Source of the DNA: Streptomyces violaceusniger Tu 4113
Lineage (GTDB): Bacteria > Actinomycetota > Actinomycetes > Streptomycetales > Streptomycetaceae
DNA length: 64,000 nucleotides
NCBI RefSeq assembly: GCF_000147815.2
Contig: NC_015957.1
Coordinates: 7,378,001 to 7,442,000, forward strand
Direction of reading: 5' to 3'
The number at the start of each line of letters is the position of its first letter. Position 1 is the first letter of the stretch. Of this stretch, positions 1 through 8,786 are shown in pieces. A program made the position numbers and the translations under genes. The notes under the pieces are model-generated. The model was not told the DNA's origin and did no database searches. It saw only the letters and a program-made list of their open reading frames with translations.

Positions 1-264
1 GGTCCTGGCCCCGCTTACGCGGACCGATACGTCGGCGAGTACGCCTCACCCGCGTTTGGCGTCACGGTGCGCGCCGCCCGGGACGGCCGCCTCCTGATTA
101 CCAGCCCCCTCACCGGCCGGGAAACCGACCTGCACCACCAAGAAGATGACTCCTTCTGGGCCGATTTCGGCGCCCTGGAAACCGAGGTGAGCTTCATGGA
201 CTTCGACCACGGCCGGGCCGGCCGCCTGCACACCGCGCTCCGGATGCTGCGTCGTGTCAGCTGA
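1..264 (+). CDS. Serine hydrolase C-terminal part (5' end outside window)
   Basis: The frame is open from base 1 and stops with TGA at 262-264, giving 87 residues. The segment YVGEYASPAFGVTV followed by alternating strands resembles the small beta domain that follows the catalytic domain in some S12 penicillin-binding/beta-lactamase-like hydrolases (DUF3471-type tail; D-aminopeptidase and esterase relatives). The catalytic SxxK, YxN and HxG motifs would lie upstream, outside the window, so activity cannot be judged. It overlaps the next gene by 11 nt, which suggests translational coupling and makes it the first visible member of a four-gene operon. Family assignment rests on the tail only. 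Confidence 0.55.
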   Translation, partial: GPGPAYADRYVGEYASPAFGVTVRAARDGRLLITSPLTGRETDLHHQEDDSFWADFGALETEVSFMDFDHGRAGRLHTALRMLRRVS

Positions 265-1465
265 GCGCCCCGGAACCGACGTCGTTGTGATCGGTGCGGG
301 CATCATCGGCGCGCTGATCGGCCGGGAACTCGCCGGGCGGGGGCTCGGGGTCGTGCTCCTGGACCCTGAGCCGGGCCGCGGTGCCTCAATCGGGAACGCG
401 GGCATGATTGTTCCCAGCTTCACCAGGCCCATGGCCGATCCCGCAACTCTGTGGGAGGGCTTGCGCGCTATGACCGGCGGGGACCCTCTGCTCACCGTTG
501 GCTCGCTGTCTCCGGCAGTCCTGACGTGGCTGGCCCGATTCGCGGTCGCGGCCCGCCCGGGCCGGGCAGGCCGCAGCGCCGCGCGGCTGGTCGGCCCGGC
601 ACGCACCGCCGCAGACGAATACGCGAACCTCGCCGCGGAGACCGGCATTGACCTCAGCGTGGCCGGCGACGGGTGGCTCCAGGTGGCCCGCAGTCCGGCC
701 GTTCTCCGACGAAGGCTGCTTTTGGCCCGTGCGCTGACGAAGAACGGTGTCGACCACGAGGTCCTCACCCAGGCCGAACTGCGGGCACGGGAGCCGGAAC
801 TCGGCCCGGACCTAGCCGGTGCGGTGTTCTTTCCCGGTGATTCCTCGCTGGATCCGGCCGCGGCGACACGCGCGGCACTGGTGGCCGCCGAACTCCGCGG
901 CGTCATCATCCACAGCGCACGCGTCATCAGCCTGGTCCGCCGGCACGGCGAAGTCACCGCCGTGAAGACCGACCTCGGCGAGTTCAACGCCACCCACTAC
1001 GTGCTGGCCAACGGCGCCGGACCACCAGGAGGACGAGGCGTCCAGCCGGGCTGGGGCTGGAGCATCGACGTGCCCGCCAAGCATCCACCGATCAGCACCC
1101 CACTGATGGGGCTCGACGACCACGTCGTGTGCAACCCCCTCCCAGACCGCATCCGGATCACCGGCGGCATGCGGATCGGCGGCACCCCGGAGGACCGCCA
1201 CGACCACGCCGCCACCACCGCCATCCAGCAGGCCGCTGAACAGCTCGTCCCCGCGCTGCACGACCTGTGCGAGGGCACCATCACCATCACCCGCGCGGCC
1301 CGGCCGATGACCCCCAATGGCTTGCCGCGGGTGGCCAGGACCGGCCGCAACCTCATCACGGCCACCGGACACGGCACCCTCGGAATGACCCTCGCCCCGG
1401 CGACCGCAACCACAGTCGCCCAGCTGCTCGGACACGGAGGCCACCGCGCGGAGGTCTCGCGATGA
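254..1465 (+). CDS. DadA-like FAD-dependent amino acid oxidoreductase
   Basis: 403 residues from a GTG start inside the previous gene. Residues 9-19 form the FAD-binding VVIGAGIIG Rossmann motif, with an acidic end of strand 2 (LLD, about 37), then a GNAGMI segment typical of D-amino acid dehydrogenase/glycine oxidase (DAO) proteins. The C-terminal region LITATGHGTLGMTLAP is the second FAD-contacting segment of this family. Members oxidise D-amino acids or related secondary amines to imino/2-oxo acids, as membrane-linked dehydrogenases or as oxidases; the sequence does not say which. ATGA overlap with the downstream dipeptidase indicates coupled translation. Substrate is not deducible; neighbours favour a D-amino acid released from peptides. 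Confidence 0.85.
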   Translation: MSAERPGTDVVVIGAGIIGALIGRELAGRGLGVVLLDPEPGRGASIGNAGMIVPSFTRPMADPATLWEGLRAMTGGDPLLTVGSLSPAVLTWLARFAVAARPGRAGRSAARLVGPARTAADEYANLAAETGIDLSVAGDGWLQVARSPAVLRRRLLLARALTKNGVDHEVLTQAELRAREPELGPDLAGAVFFPGDSSLDPAAATRAALVAAELRGVIIHSARVISLVRRHGEVTAVKTDLGEFNATHYVLANGAGPPGGRGVQPGWGWSIDVPAKHPPISTPLMGLDDHVVCNPLPDRIRITGGMRIGGTPEDRHDHAATTAIQQAAEQLVPALHDLCEGTITITRAARPMTPNGLPRVARTGRNLITATGHGTLGMTLAPATATTVAQLLGHGGHRAEVSR

Positions 1466-2502
1466 CATCGCCGATCACAGCAGGCCATCAGCTCCACACG
1501 GACGCGCTGGTCGCCGATGCCCACAACGACCTGCTCATGCTCGTCGTCCGCCGACCACCGCAGCTCTGGGCAACATACTTCCGCGACATCTGGTATCCGC
1601 AGCTACGCAAAGGCGGGGTAGATCTGCAGGTCCTGCCGATCTTCATCGACCATGAGTTCACCCCTGAGGGCGCGCTGCGCGAAAGTCTCCGGATGGTCGA
1701 AGCCGCACACCGAATCGCCGAGGGCAACCCAGACCTGGTCGCGCTGTGCCGCACGGGCGCCGAGATCGACACGGCCATCGAGTCCGGCCGCATGGCACTG
1801 GTCCTGGCGCTGGAGGGATGCCCACAGATCGACACCGACATCGAACTCCTGCAGACCTTCGCCCGCCTCGGCGTCCGGATCGTGTCCTTCACCCATTTCG
1901 GCCGGACCGCGCTGGCCGACGGATCCGGTGAAGACCTCACCGGCAGTCGCCTGACCCGCGCCGGCGTCGAAGCACTCGCACTGCTGGAATCCCTCGGCAT
2001 GGCAATCGACGTCTCACATCTCGGAGCCACCGCAGTCGATCACGTGCTCGAACTGGCGACCCGTCCTGTCATCGCGACCCACTCCTCTTCCCGCAGTCTC
2101 CACGATCACCACCGCAACCTTTCCGACGATCACATACGTGGCATCGCTGCCACGGGCGGCCTCATCTGCGTGAACCTCTACGCCGGTTACCTCACCACCG
2201 AACCTCCGACGCTCGACCATGTCGTCGCGCACATCGAACACCTCACTGATCTTGCCGGCCCCACCAAGGTGGGAATCGGCAGCGACTTCGTTGCCGACCT
2301 GTTCGCGGAGAAGGTCCCGACCTGCGACCGACCACTGATCATCGAGGGCACCAACACCGAAATTCTCGTCCCCGGCCTCGAAGGACCATCGGGGCTTCCA
2401 CTCGTCAGCCACGCACTGCTCACTGCCGGACATCATGAGAACGAGGTCCGAGGAATCGCCGGCTCCAACCTGGCTCGCTTCCTCGGTGCCACGCGCCACT
2501 GA
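1462..2502 (+). CDS. Membrane-dipeptidase-type (M19) metallopeptidase
   Basis: 346 residues. The ATG at 1462 overlaps the upstream TGA (ATGA), preferred over further upstream starts inside the FAD gene. The N-terminal ADAHNDLL segment supplies the HxD zinc ligands of family M19; LALEGC near residue 115 fits the bridging Glu, and IDVSH plus ATHSSS supply the later His ligands. GIGSDF is the late family motif. M19 enzymes hydrolyse dipeptides, often with a D-residue at the C-terminal position, through a binuclear zinc centre in a TIM barrel. No signal peptide is visible, so it probably works in the cytoplasm with the flanking oxidoreductase and reductase. Confidence 0.88.
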   Translation: MTSPITAGHQLHTDALVADAHNDLLMLVVRRPPQLWATYFRDIWYPQLRKGGVDLQVLPIFIDHEFTPEGALRESLRMVEAAHRIAEGNPDLVALCRTGAEIDTAIESGRMALVLALEGCPQIDTDIELLQTFARLGVRIVSFTHFGRTALADGSGEDLTGSRLTRAGVEALALLESLGMAIDVSHLGATAVDHVLELATRPVIATHSSSRSLHDHHRNLSDDHIRGIAATGGLICVNLYAGYLTTEPPTLDHVVAHIEHLTDLAGPTKVGIGSDFVADLFAEKVPTCDRPLIIEGTNTEILVPGLEGPSGLPLVSHALLTAGHHENEVRGIAGSNLARFLGATRH

Positions 2503-2512
2503 ACGGACAACG

Positions 2513-3427
2513 ATGCTGCCCTACCTCGACACTGACCTTCTGCACAGGCTGCTGCCGTTCCCGCAAGCAATCAGCGTGCTGCGAAACACCCTCCAGGACG
2601 GACAGCCTGCCGTCACCGCACCACTGCGGACCGCCGCCGAAGCCCCTGGCGGGCATGTCCTCATCATGCCGGCGGCGGACCGAAATCTGTTCGGCGTCAA
2701 GATCGCCGGGGTCGCGCCGGACAACCCGGCGAAAGGCCTGCCCCGGATCACCGGCACCTACCTGCTCTTCGACGCCGATACCTTGCAGCCCGTCATCGCG
2801 ATCGATGGCCCCGCCCTCACGCTGCTACGCACGGCCGCATTGTCCGCGCTCGCGGTTGATCTCCTCGCTCCTCGCGATATGACCCGGTTGCTGATCTTTG
2901 GCACCGGGCCACAAGCAGCGGCACACCTTCATGCTCTCCGCGCTGTCCGGCACTTGCAATCTGTTGCTGTCAGCGGCCGGACCCTCCAACAGGCGCGTGC
3001 GTTCGCCGCCGACCATGGGATCAATGTCGCCGGACCGGACGACCTCCTTCACGCTGATGTCGTCGCCTGCTGTACCAGTTCAACCACTCCGCTGTTCGAC
3101 GGCCGGCACCTTTCGCAGCATGCGACCGTCATCGCAATGGGTTCGCACACACCCGACGCCCGCGAACTCGACAGCCACACCCTTCGGGGCGCACAGGTTG
3201 TCGTCGAAGACGTCCACACCGCCACCCGCGAAGCCGCCGACATCGCCGACGCACTCACTTCCGGCGACATCACCAACCCCCTGCCCCTCCACGAGATCGT
3301 GACCGGACGAACCCCAGTGCAAACCGACCGACGACGCGTCTTCCGATCCGTGGGCATGGCCTGGGAAGACCTAGTCATCGCCAAAGCAGCACTCACACAA
3401 TGGAGGTCCATGCCGACGTGCACCTGA
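2513..3427 (+). CDS. Ornithine cyclodeaminase / mu-crystallin family protein
   Basis: 304 residues from ATG 2513, 10 nt after the dipeptidase stop. Hallmarks are the substrate-side Lys in FGVKIAG, the RTAALSALA helix that binds the carboxylate, and an NAD(P)-binding motif IFGTGPQAAAHLHAL. The last residues (FRSVGMAWEDLVIAKAAL) match the family's C-terminal signature. Members include ornithine cyclodeaminase, alanine/arginine dehydrogenases and ketimine reductases. In this operon a role in reducing the imine made by the FAD enzyme, or in deaminating a released amino acid, is attractive but inferred. It is the last gene of the operon; an IS5 insertion lies 280 bp downstream. Confidence 0.85.
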   Translation: MLPYLDTDLLHRLLPFPQAISVLRNTLQDGQPAVTAPLRTAAEAPGGHVLIMPAADRNLFGVKIAGVAPDNPAKGLPRITGTYLLFDADTLQPVIAIDGPALTLLRTAALSALAVDLLAPRDMTRLLIFGTGPQAAAHLHALRAVRHLQSVAVSGRTLQQARAFAADHGINVAGPDDLLHADVVACCTSSTTPLFDGRHLSQHATVIAMGSHTPDARELDSHTLRGAQVVVEDVHTATREAADIADALTSGDITNPLPLHEIVTGRTPVQTDRRRVFRSVGMAWEDLVIAKAALTQWRSMPTCT

Positions 3428-3707
3428 ACGTTCCGACCCGCGTGCAGGTCTGTCAAACGATCGGCCCTGTGGCAGAGGGCGTTGAGAGGACGTTCGCGTC
3501 ATCTAAGCGCCGGTTTGGGGCAGTCGGGCCGCGCCGGGATTCGCCTCGTACAGGCAGAACGGGCGGTACGTCTCTTCAGTTGGAGCGCACTGGGACTTAG
3601 ATTTTACCCGGGTTACTACCGATACCTTCTGTCCGGTTCGAATACGTCCCTGAAGCTGGCTTTTGCCTCGCTCGATCGAGCGATATGCCCGGTTGGGGAC
3701 CTCGTGC

Positions 3708-4565
3708 ATGAGTGGTCCCATGACCTCTTCGCAGCAGCGCGAGCCGTACCCGAGCGATCTCTCCGATGCCCGCTGGGCGTTGATGGAACCGGCCTTGACG
3801 GCCTGGCGGGCCGAGCGGCAGAAGACCTCCCTCAACCTCGGTGGAAAGGTTACTGACCTGCGAGAAGTCATGAACGCGATCCTCTTCCTCAACCGGACCG
3901 GCGTCCCCTGGCGCTACCTGCCCCACGACTTTCCGCCGCACACCACCGTGTTCGGCTACTTCAGCGCCTGGACCGCCGACGGCACCATCGAGAAACTCGG
4001 CCTCCGCCTGCACTGGATGGTCCGTGAGCAGGAAGGGCGTACCGCCGAGCCCACCGCCTGCGTCATCGACGCCCAGAGCGTCAAGACCGCTATCAGCGTG
4101 CCCACCGACACCCAGGGCACCGACGCCGGCAAGAAGATCGTCGGACGCAAACGCAGCATCGTCGTCGACACCCTTGGCCTGTTACTGCTGGTCATGGTGA
4201 CCGCGGCCAGCGTCTCGGACAACGAGGCCGGTATCCAGCTCCTCACCCGCGTCGCCGCCGACCACCCCGCCATCAGCAAGGCATGGGTCGACACCGGCTA
4301 CAAGAAGAAGGCGATCGAGCACGGCGCCACCCTAGGTGTCGATGTCGACGTCGTCCCACGAAACGAGCAGGTCAAAGGCTTCTCCGTGATCCCGCGGCGC
4401 TGGGTAGTAGAGCGAAGTTTCGGATGGATCATGATGCACCGCCGCCTCGCCCGCGACTACGAGACCAAACCGGCGCACTCCGAGAGCATGATCCGCCTCG
4501 CGATGATCTCCAACCTCGCGAAACGAGCGACGGGCGAAACGGTCATAACATGGCACAAACCATGA
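3708..4565 (+). CDS. IS5 family transposase
   Basis: 285 residues from ATG 3708 (a second ATG at 3720 is equally possible). N-terminal PSDLSDARWALMEP is the DUF4096-like domain of IS5-group transposases. A DDE catalytic set is visible: D in VIDAQSVKTA, D in AWVDTGYKK, and E in VVERSFGWI followed by the MHRRLARDYE helix with the conserved R and Y. Length fits a full single-frame IS5 transposase, so it may be active. GACGTCC-containing sequence occurs on both sides (near 3643 and 4585), but I could not define clean terminal inverted repeats. It sits just downstream of the amino acid operon without interrupting it. Confidence 0.9.
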   Translation: MSGPMTSSQQREPYPSDLSDARWALMEPALTAWRAERQKTSLNLGGKVTDLREVMNAILFLNRTGVPWRYLPHDFPPHTTVFGYFSAWTADGTIEKLGLRLHWMVREQEGRTAEPTACVIDAQSVKTAISVPTDTQGTDAGKKIVGRKRSIVVDTLGLLLLVMVTAASVSDNEAGIQLLTRVAADHPAISKAWVDTGYKKKAIEHGATLGVDVDVVPRNEQVKGFSVIPRRWVVERSFGWIMMHRRLARDYETKPAHSESMIRLAMISNLAKRATGETVITWHKP

Positions 4566-4639
4566 ACGATCGCTTCTTCAAGCAGGACGTCCTCTGAGGC
4601 CACCGCGAGCACCGGGTGGGAGATCCAGATATCGCCACT

Positions 4640-4756
4640 GGACGATCCCACCGCGGCCTGGACCTGCGCGCCCCTGACGACGGCCCGAACGTCATCTCCT
4701 CACCTGGCGCCATAGTCAGGCGTGAGCCGGTACTCGGCGGGCTGCTCAACGAGTCC
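4640..4756 (+). pseudogene. IS3-like transposase remnant (C-terminal 39 codons)
   Basis: The frame reads [18 protein letters not shown] and continues to VLGGLLNES. This closely matches the C-terminus of the complete IS3-like transposase encoded at 6650-7762 on the other strand ([18 protein letters not shown] to ILGGLLNEY). Nothing else of that transposase is present here, so this is a 117-bp scar of a second copy. Confidence 0.75.
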
Positions 4757-4990
4757 CCCACCACGTCGCTCCGAATGCGTCATCCCCCACAGCCCCTTCG
4801 AGGCTTCGCAGGCAGCGATGGGCAGAACGAGCAAAAGTGCGATCAACGCGTATTTTCACGTAGGTGTCTGGCTGCTTCCGATGGCCGGGATCTAGTGTCT
4901 CGCTTCGATATCACGGCAGAACACGGACGACGGGCCTCTTGGCCCGCCCGACGTCTCGTGCCGTGCGTGTTCATCATCCGGGAGATCAAT

Positions 4991-6196
4991 GTGAGACCTG
5001 CACTCCGCGCGGCGGCCGCGCTCGCCCTCACCTCCGCACTGCTGGTGACCGGCACCGTCACCAGCATGGCCGGTTCCGACAACAGCGCCGATCACCTGAC
5101 GACTTGGGCCGTCGCCCCACAGAAATCGGTCACCCCGCAGACCGATGAGCAGGATGCGTACAACCAGGCACACGGCCGCCCGCTGCCCACCCCCGAACTT
5201 CTCCAGCCCACACTCGACTCCGAGTTGCGTCCCTATCACGCCAAACCAAAGAACTCACTCCATGGCAACTACCAATGCGGCGCCTCGGACGTGCTGGCCG
5301 ACCTCTCCAAGAAGTGGATCAAGGAGTTCGAGAAGCAGTATCCCAAGGTCCACATCTCGGTTGACCCTCCCTACGCCGGCAGCCTCGGCGCGCTGGAGCT
5401 GATCAAAGGCAACCTCGACTGCGTCTTCGTCTCGCGTGAGCTGAAGCCCACCGACATCCAGGGTTTCCACGACGCTTTCGGTTACGACCCGCTGAGTGTG
5501 CCCATCTCAGGCGGCAGCTACCGCCACTACGGCTTCCTGGACTCCGTGAGCCTCATCGTCAACAAGGACAATCCCCTCGACAAGCTCTCCTTCGAACAAC
5601 TCGACGCGGCACTGTCCACCACCCGCAACCGCGGCGGCAAGGCCGCCACCACTTGGGGCGACCTCGGCGCGACGGGGAAGTGGGCTGACAAGCCGATCCA
5701 CATCGTGGGTCTCCAGCCGTGGAACGGCTTCGAGGAGTTCGTACGCCAGCGGGTGCTCAACGCCGACGACAAACGGGGCGAATGGCGCCCTGGCACCGCC
5801 GACGGCTCCACTCCGGCCGACCCGGCGGTGCACTGGGAGAAGACCGTCTTCAACATCGCCAAGGACGTCAAGGACGACCCCTACGCGATCGGCTACACCG
5901 GGATGGCCTATGTCGACCAAGCCGTGAAGATCCTTTCGCTCAGCGAGCGTACCGGCGGCCCGGCATACGCACCCACCTACGAGAACGTCGCCGCAGCCGC
6001 CTATCCGCTCAGCCGCGTCACCTACTTCAATGTCAACAAGCGGCCTGGGAAGCAACTCGACCCAGTCATGGAGGAGCTGATGCGCTTCATCCTCAGCAAG
6101 CAGGGCCAGCAGGTAGTCGGCAAACAGCAGGTGTTCCTGCCATTCCGGTCCGGCCAGGCGGCCGACAGCCTGAAGCTGCTTGACACCGCCCCCTGA
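4991..6196 (+). CDS. PstS-like secreted phosphate-type substrate-binding protein
   Basis: 401 residues from GTG 4991, six bases after a GGAG ribosome site. A start at the signal peptide (RPALRAAAALALTSALLVTG) is better than the longer open frame, which runs back through an IS remnant. After a linker, residues from about 95 (GASDVLADLSKKW) to the end carry a PBP-like fold as in PstS/PBP_like_2 proteins: KVHISVDPPYAGS, DCVFVSREL, VSLIVNKDNPLDKLS, GYTGMAYV and the helix MRFILSKQGQQVV. Such proteins bind phosphate or another oxyanion outside the cell. No pstCAB genes are adjacent, so it is an orphan binding protein enclosed by transposons. Phosphate as ligand is inferred. Confidence 0.8.
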   Translation: MRPALRAAAALALTSALLVTGTVTSMAGSDNSADHLTTWAVAPQKSVTPQTDEQDAYNQAHGRPLPTPELLQPTLDSELRPYHAKPKNSLHGNYQCGASDVLADLSKKWIKEFEKQYPKVHISVDPPYAGSLGALELIKGNLDCVFVSRELKPTDIQGFHDAFGYDPLSVPISGGSYRHYGFLDSVSLIVNKDNPLDKLSFEQLDAALSTTRNRGGKAATTWGDLGATGKWADKPIHIVGLQPWNGFEEFVRQRVLNADDKRGEWRPGTADGSTPADPAVHWEKTVFNIAKDVKDDPYAIGYTGMAYVDQAVKILSLSERTGGPAYAPTYENVAAAAYPLSRVTYFNVNKRPGKQLDPVMEELMRFILSKQGQQVVGKQQVFLPFRSGQAADSLKLLDTAP

Positions 6197-6272
6197 TCCA
6201 CCAGTTGCGGCGGGGGCGGATGCCTGCCCCCGCCGCCCCTGGGCGAGCTGGTCCGGCCGGGGCGTGGGGCGG

Positions 6273-6625
6273 CCTTCGAAGTCCGCACGCCGACCGGGGC
6301 GCGCCTGTACGTCTTCGCCGTCATCGAGCACACCACCAGGGGCGCATCCGCATCCTCGGCGCCGCCGCACACCCCACCGCGGACTGGATCGTGCAACTCG
6401 GACGCAACCTCCTCATGGACCTCGAGGACACGGGCAGCAGGGCACAGTTCCTGATCCGCGACCGCGAATCCAAGTTCACCGCCGCCTTCGACACCCTGAT
6501 GACCGATGCCGGTCTCAAGGTCGTCACCACCGGCATTCGGATGCCGCGGATGAACTCCCTCACGGAGCGCTGGATACAGAGCTGCCGCAGGGAACTGTTG
6601 GACCGGACCTTGATCTGGAGCCAGA
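6273..6625 (+). pseudogene. IS3/IS481-like transposase fragment, frameshifted
   Basis: The DNA matches the rve catalytic core of the transposases at 15920 and 57711: FEVRTPTGARLYVFAVIEHTT, then, after a 2-nt insertion near 6343, IRILGAAAHPTADW, FLIRDRESKF and MNSLTERWIQ. The catalytic D and E residues are present, but the N-terminal half is missing and the frame is broken. Similarity stops near 6625, where the IS3-like element on the minus strand begins. It is a relic of the 1.24-kb IS family found elsewhere in the window. Confidence 0.8.
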
Positions 6626-6649
6626 ACCTGAAGGGTGTCAATATTCCAA

Positions 6650-7771
<1,122 letters not shown>

Positions 7772-7850
7772 TCATGCCCATACTTGGGCGATCGCAAAGC
7801 CCCAGGTCATCCGCCGTACGGCAATAGAGACACCCTTCAGGCCGCCCACG

Positions 7851-8612
7851 CAGGCCGCCGTCAAGAACCTCGTACTGCGCCTCGCCCACGAGAACAGCCG
7901 ATGGGGCCACCGCCGGATTCAAGGTGAACTGACCCAGCTCGGACACCCGATCGCCGCCTCCACCCTCTGGCAGATCCTCCACACCGCAGGAATCGACCCC
8001 GCACCCCGCCACACTGGCCCAACCTGGCACGAGTTCCCCTCTACGCAGACCACCGGCCTCATCGCCCGCGACTACCTCCACATCGACACCATCAACCCGC
8101 ACCGCCTGTACGCCCTGGTCTTTCCCGAGCACCGCACCCGGCGCCTGCACATCGCCGGCGTCACCGCACACCCAACCGCTGCCCGGGCCACCCAGCAGGC
8201 CCGCAACCTCGCCACCGACCTGGGCACACGCATGGACTCGCCGCGCTTCCTCATCCGGGACCGCGACAGCAAATACACCGACGCCATTGACGCCTCGTTC
8301 CAGACCGAGGACATCAAGATCATCAAAACACCGGTCCACGCACCGAAGGCCAACGCCCACCGCGAACGCGTGGTCGGCACCCTTCGCCGAGAAGTCCTGG
8401 ACCACATACTCATCCTCGGCGAAGCTCACGCGCGCCAGGTCCTGACCACATACCAGAGGCACTACAACGCGCACCGCCCCCACCGGGCCCGATGCCAACT
8501 ACCTCCCCAAGCTCACGGACAACCACCTCCGGTCCTGGAGCCGGCCAGCCACAGAGTCCTGCGCACCCGCATCCTCGGCGGCGTGATCAACGAGTACAGA
8601 TATGCCGCTTGA
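7851..8612 (+). pseudogene. IS3/IS481-like transposase, 5'-truncated
   Basis: The frame is open from about 7851 to TGA at 8610-8612 but has no plausible start. It begins in the HTH region (VLRLAHENSRWGHRRIQGEL), continues through the rve core with D in LHIDTINPH, D in IRDRDSKYTDA and E in AHRERVVGTL, and ends ILGGVINEYRYAA. Roughly 100 N-terminal residues are lost, where the neighbouring IS ends near 7790. The core differs clearly from the 1.24-kb IS family, so this is a separate element. Confidence 0.8.
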
Positions 8613-8639
8613 CCAGGAGCGACGATTATTCGAGCCCCA

Positions 8640-8786
8640 CACGGTACCTCCGACATCGTCGACGCCACCGTCGTGACCATGGCAGCCAGCCTCGGCGCCA
8701 TCATCTGGACCTCATACCCTGACGACATCCGCACCCTCATCGACGCCCCGGACATCAAGCCTGCCCCTGTCATCCGTACCGTCTAG
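8640..8786 (+). pseudogene. PIN-domain (VapC-like) C-terminal remnant
   Basis: Reading GTSDIVDATVVTMAASLGA, then a region ending APVIRTV and TAG at 8784-8786. The DIVDA...A...A.IWTS pattern is the C-terminal part of PIN-domain ribonucleases, where the acidic D of DIVDA is a metal ligand. Only about 48 codons remain and no start or antitoxin partner is present. It lies directly after an IS remnant, and its stop overlaps the stop of the convergent NACHT gene. I read it as the scar of a former toxin-antitoxin locus. Confidence 0.55.

Noticed and set aside
3643..4592. Terminal inverted repeats for the IS5 element (GACGTCC near 3643 and 4585)
   Set aside because: Only seven bases agree, and GGACGTCC is itself palindromic; not enough to set element ends.
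4757..4990. PHO box upstream of the PstS-like gene
   Set aside because: Only one imperfect GTTCATC is present; a PHO box needs at least two direct repeats.
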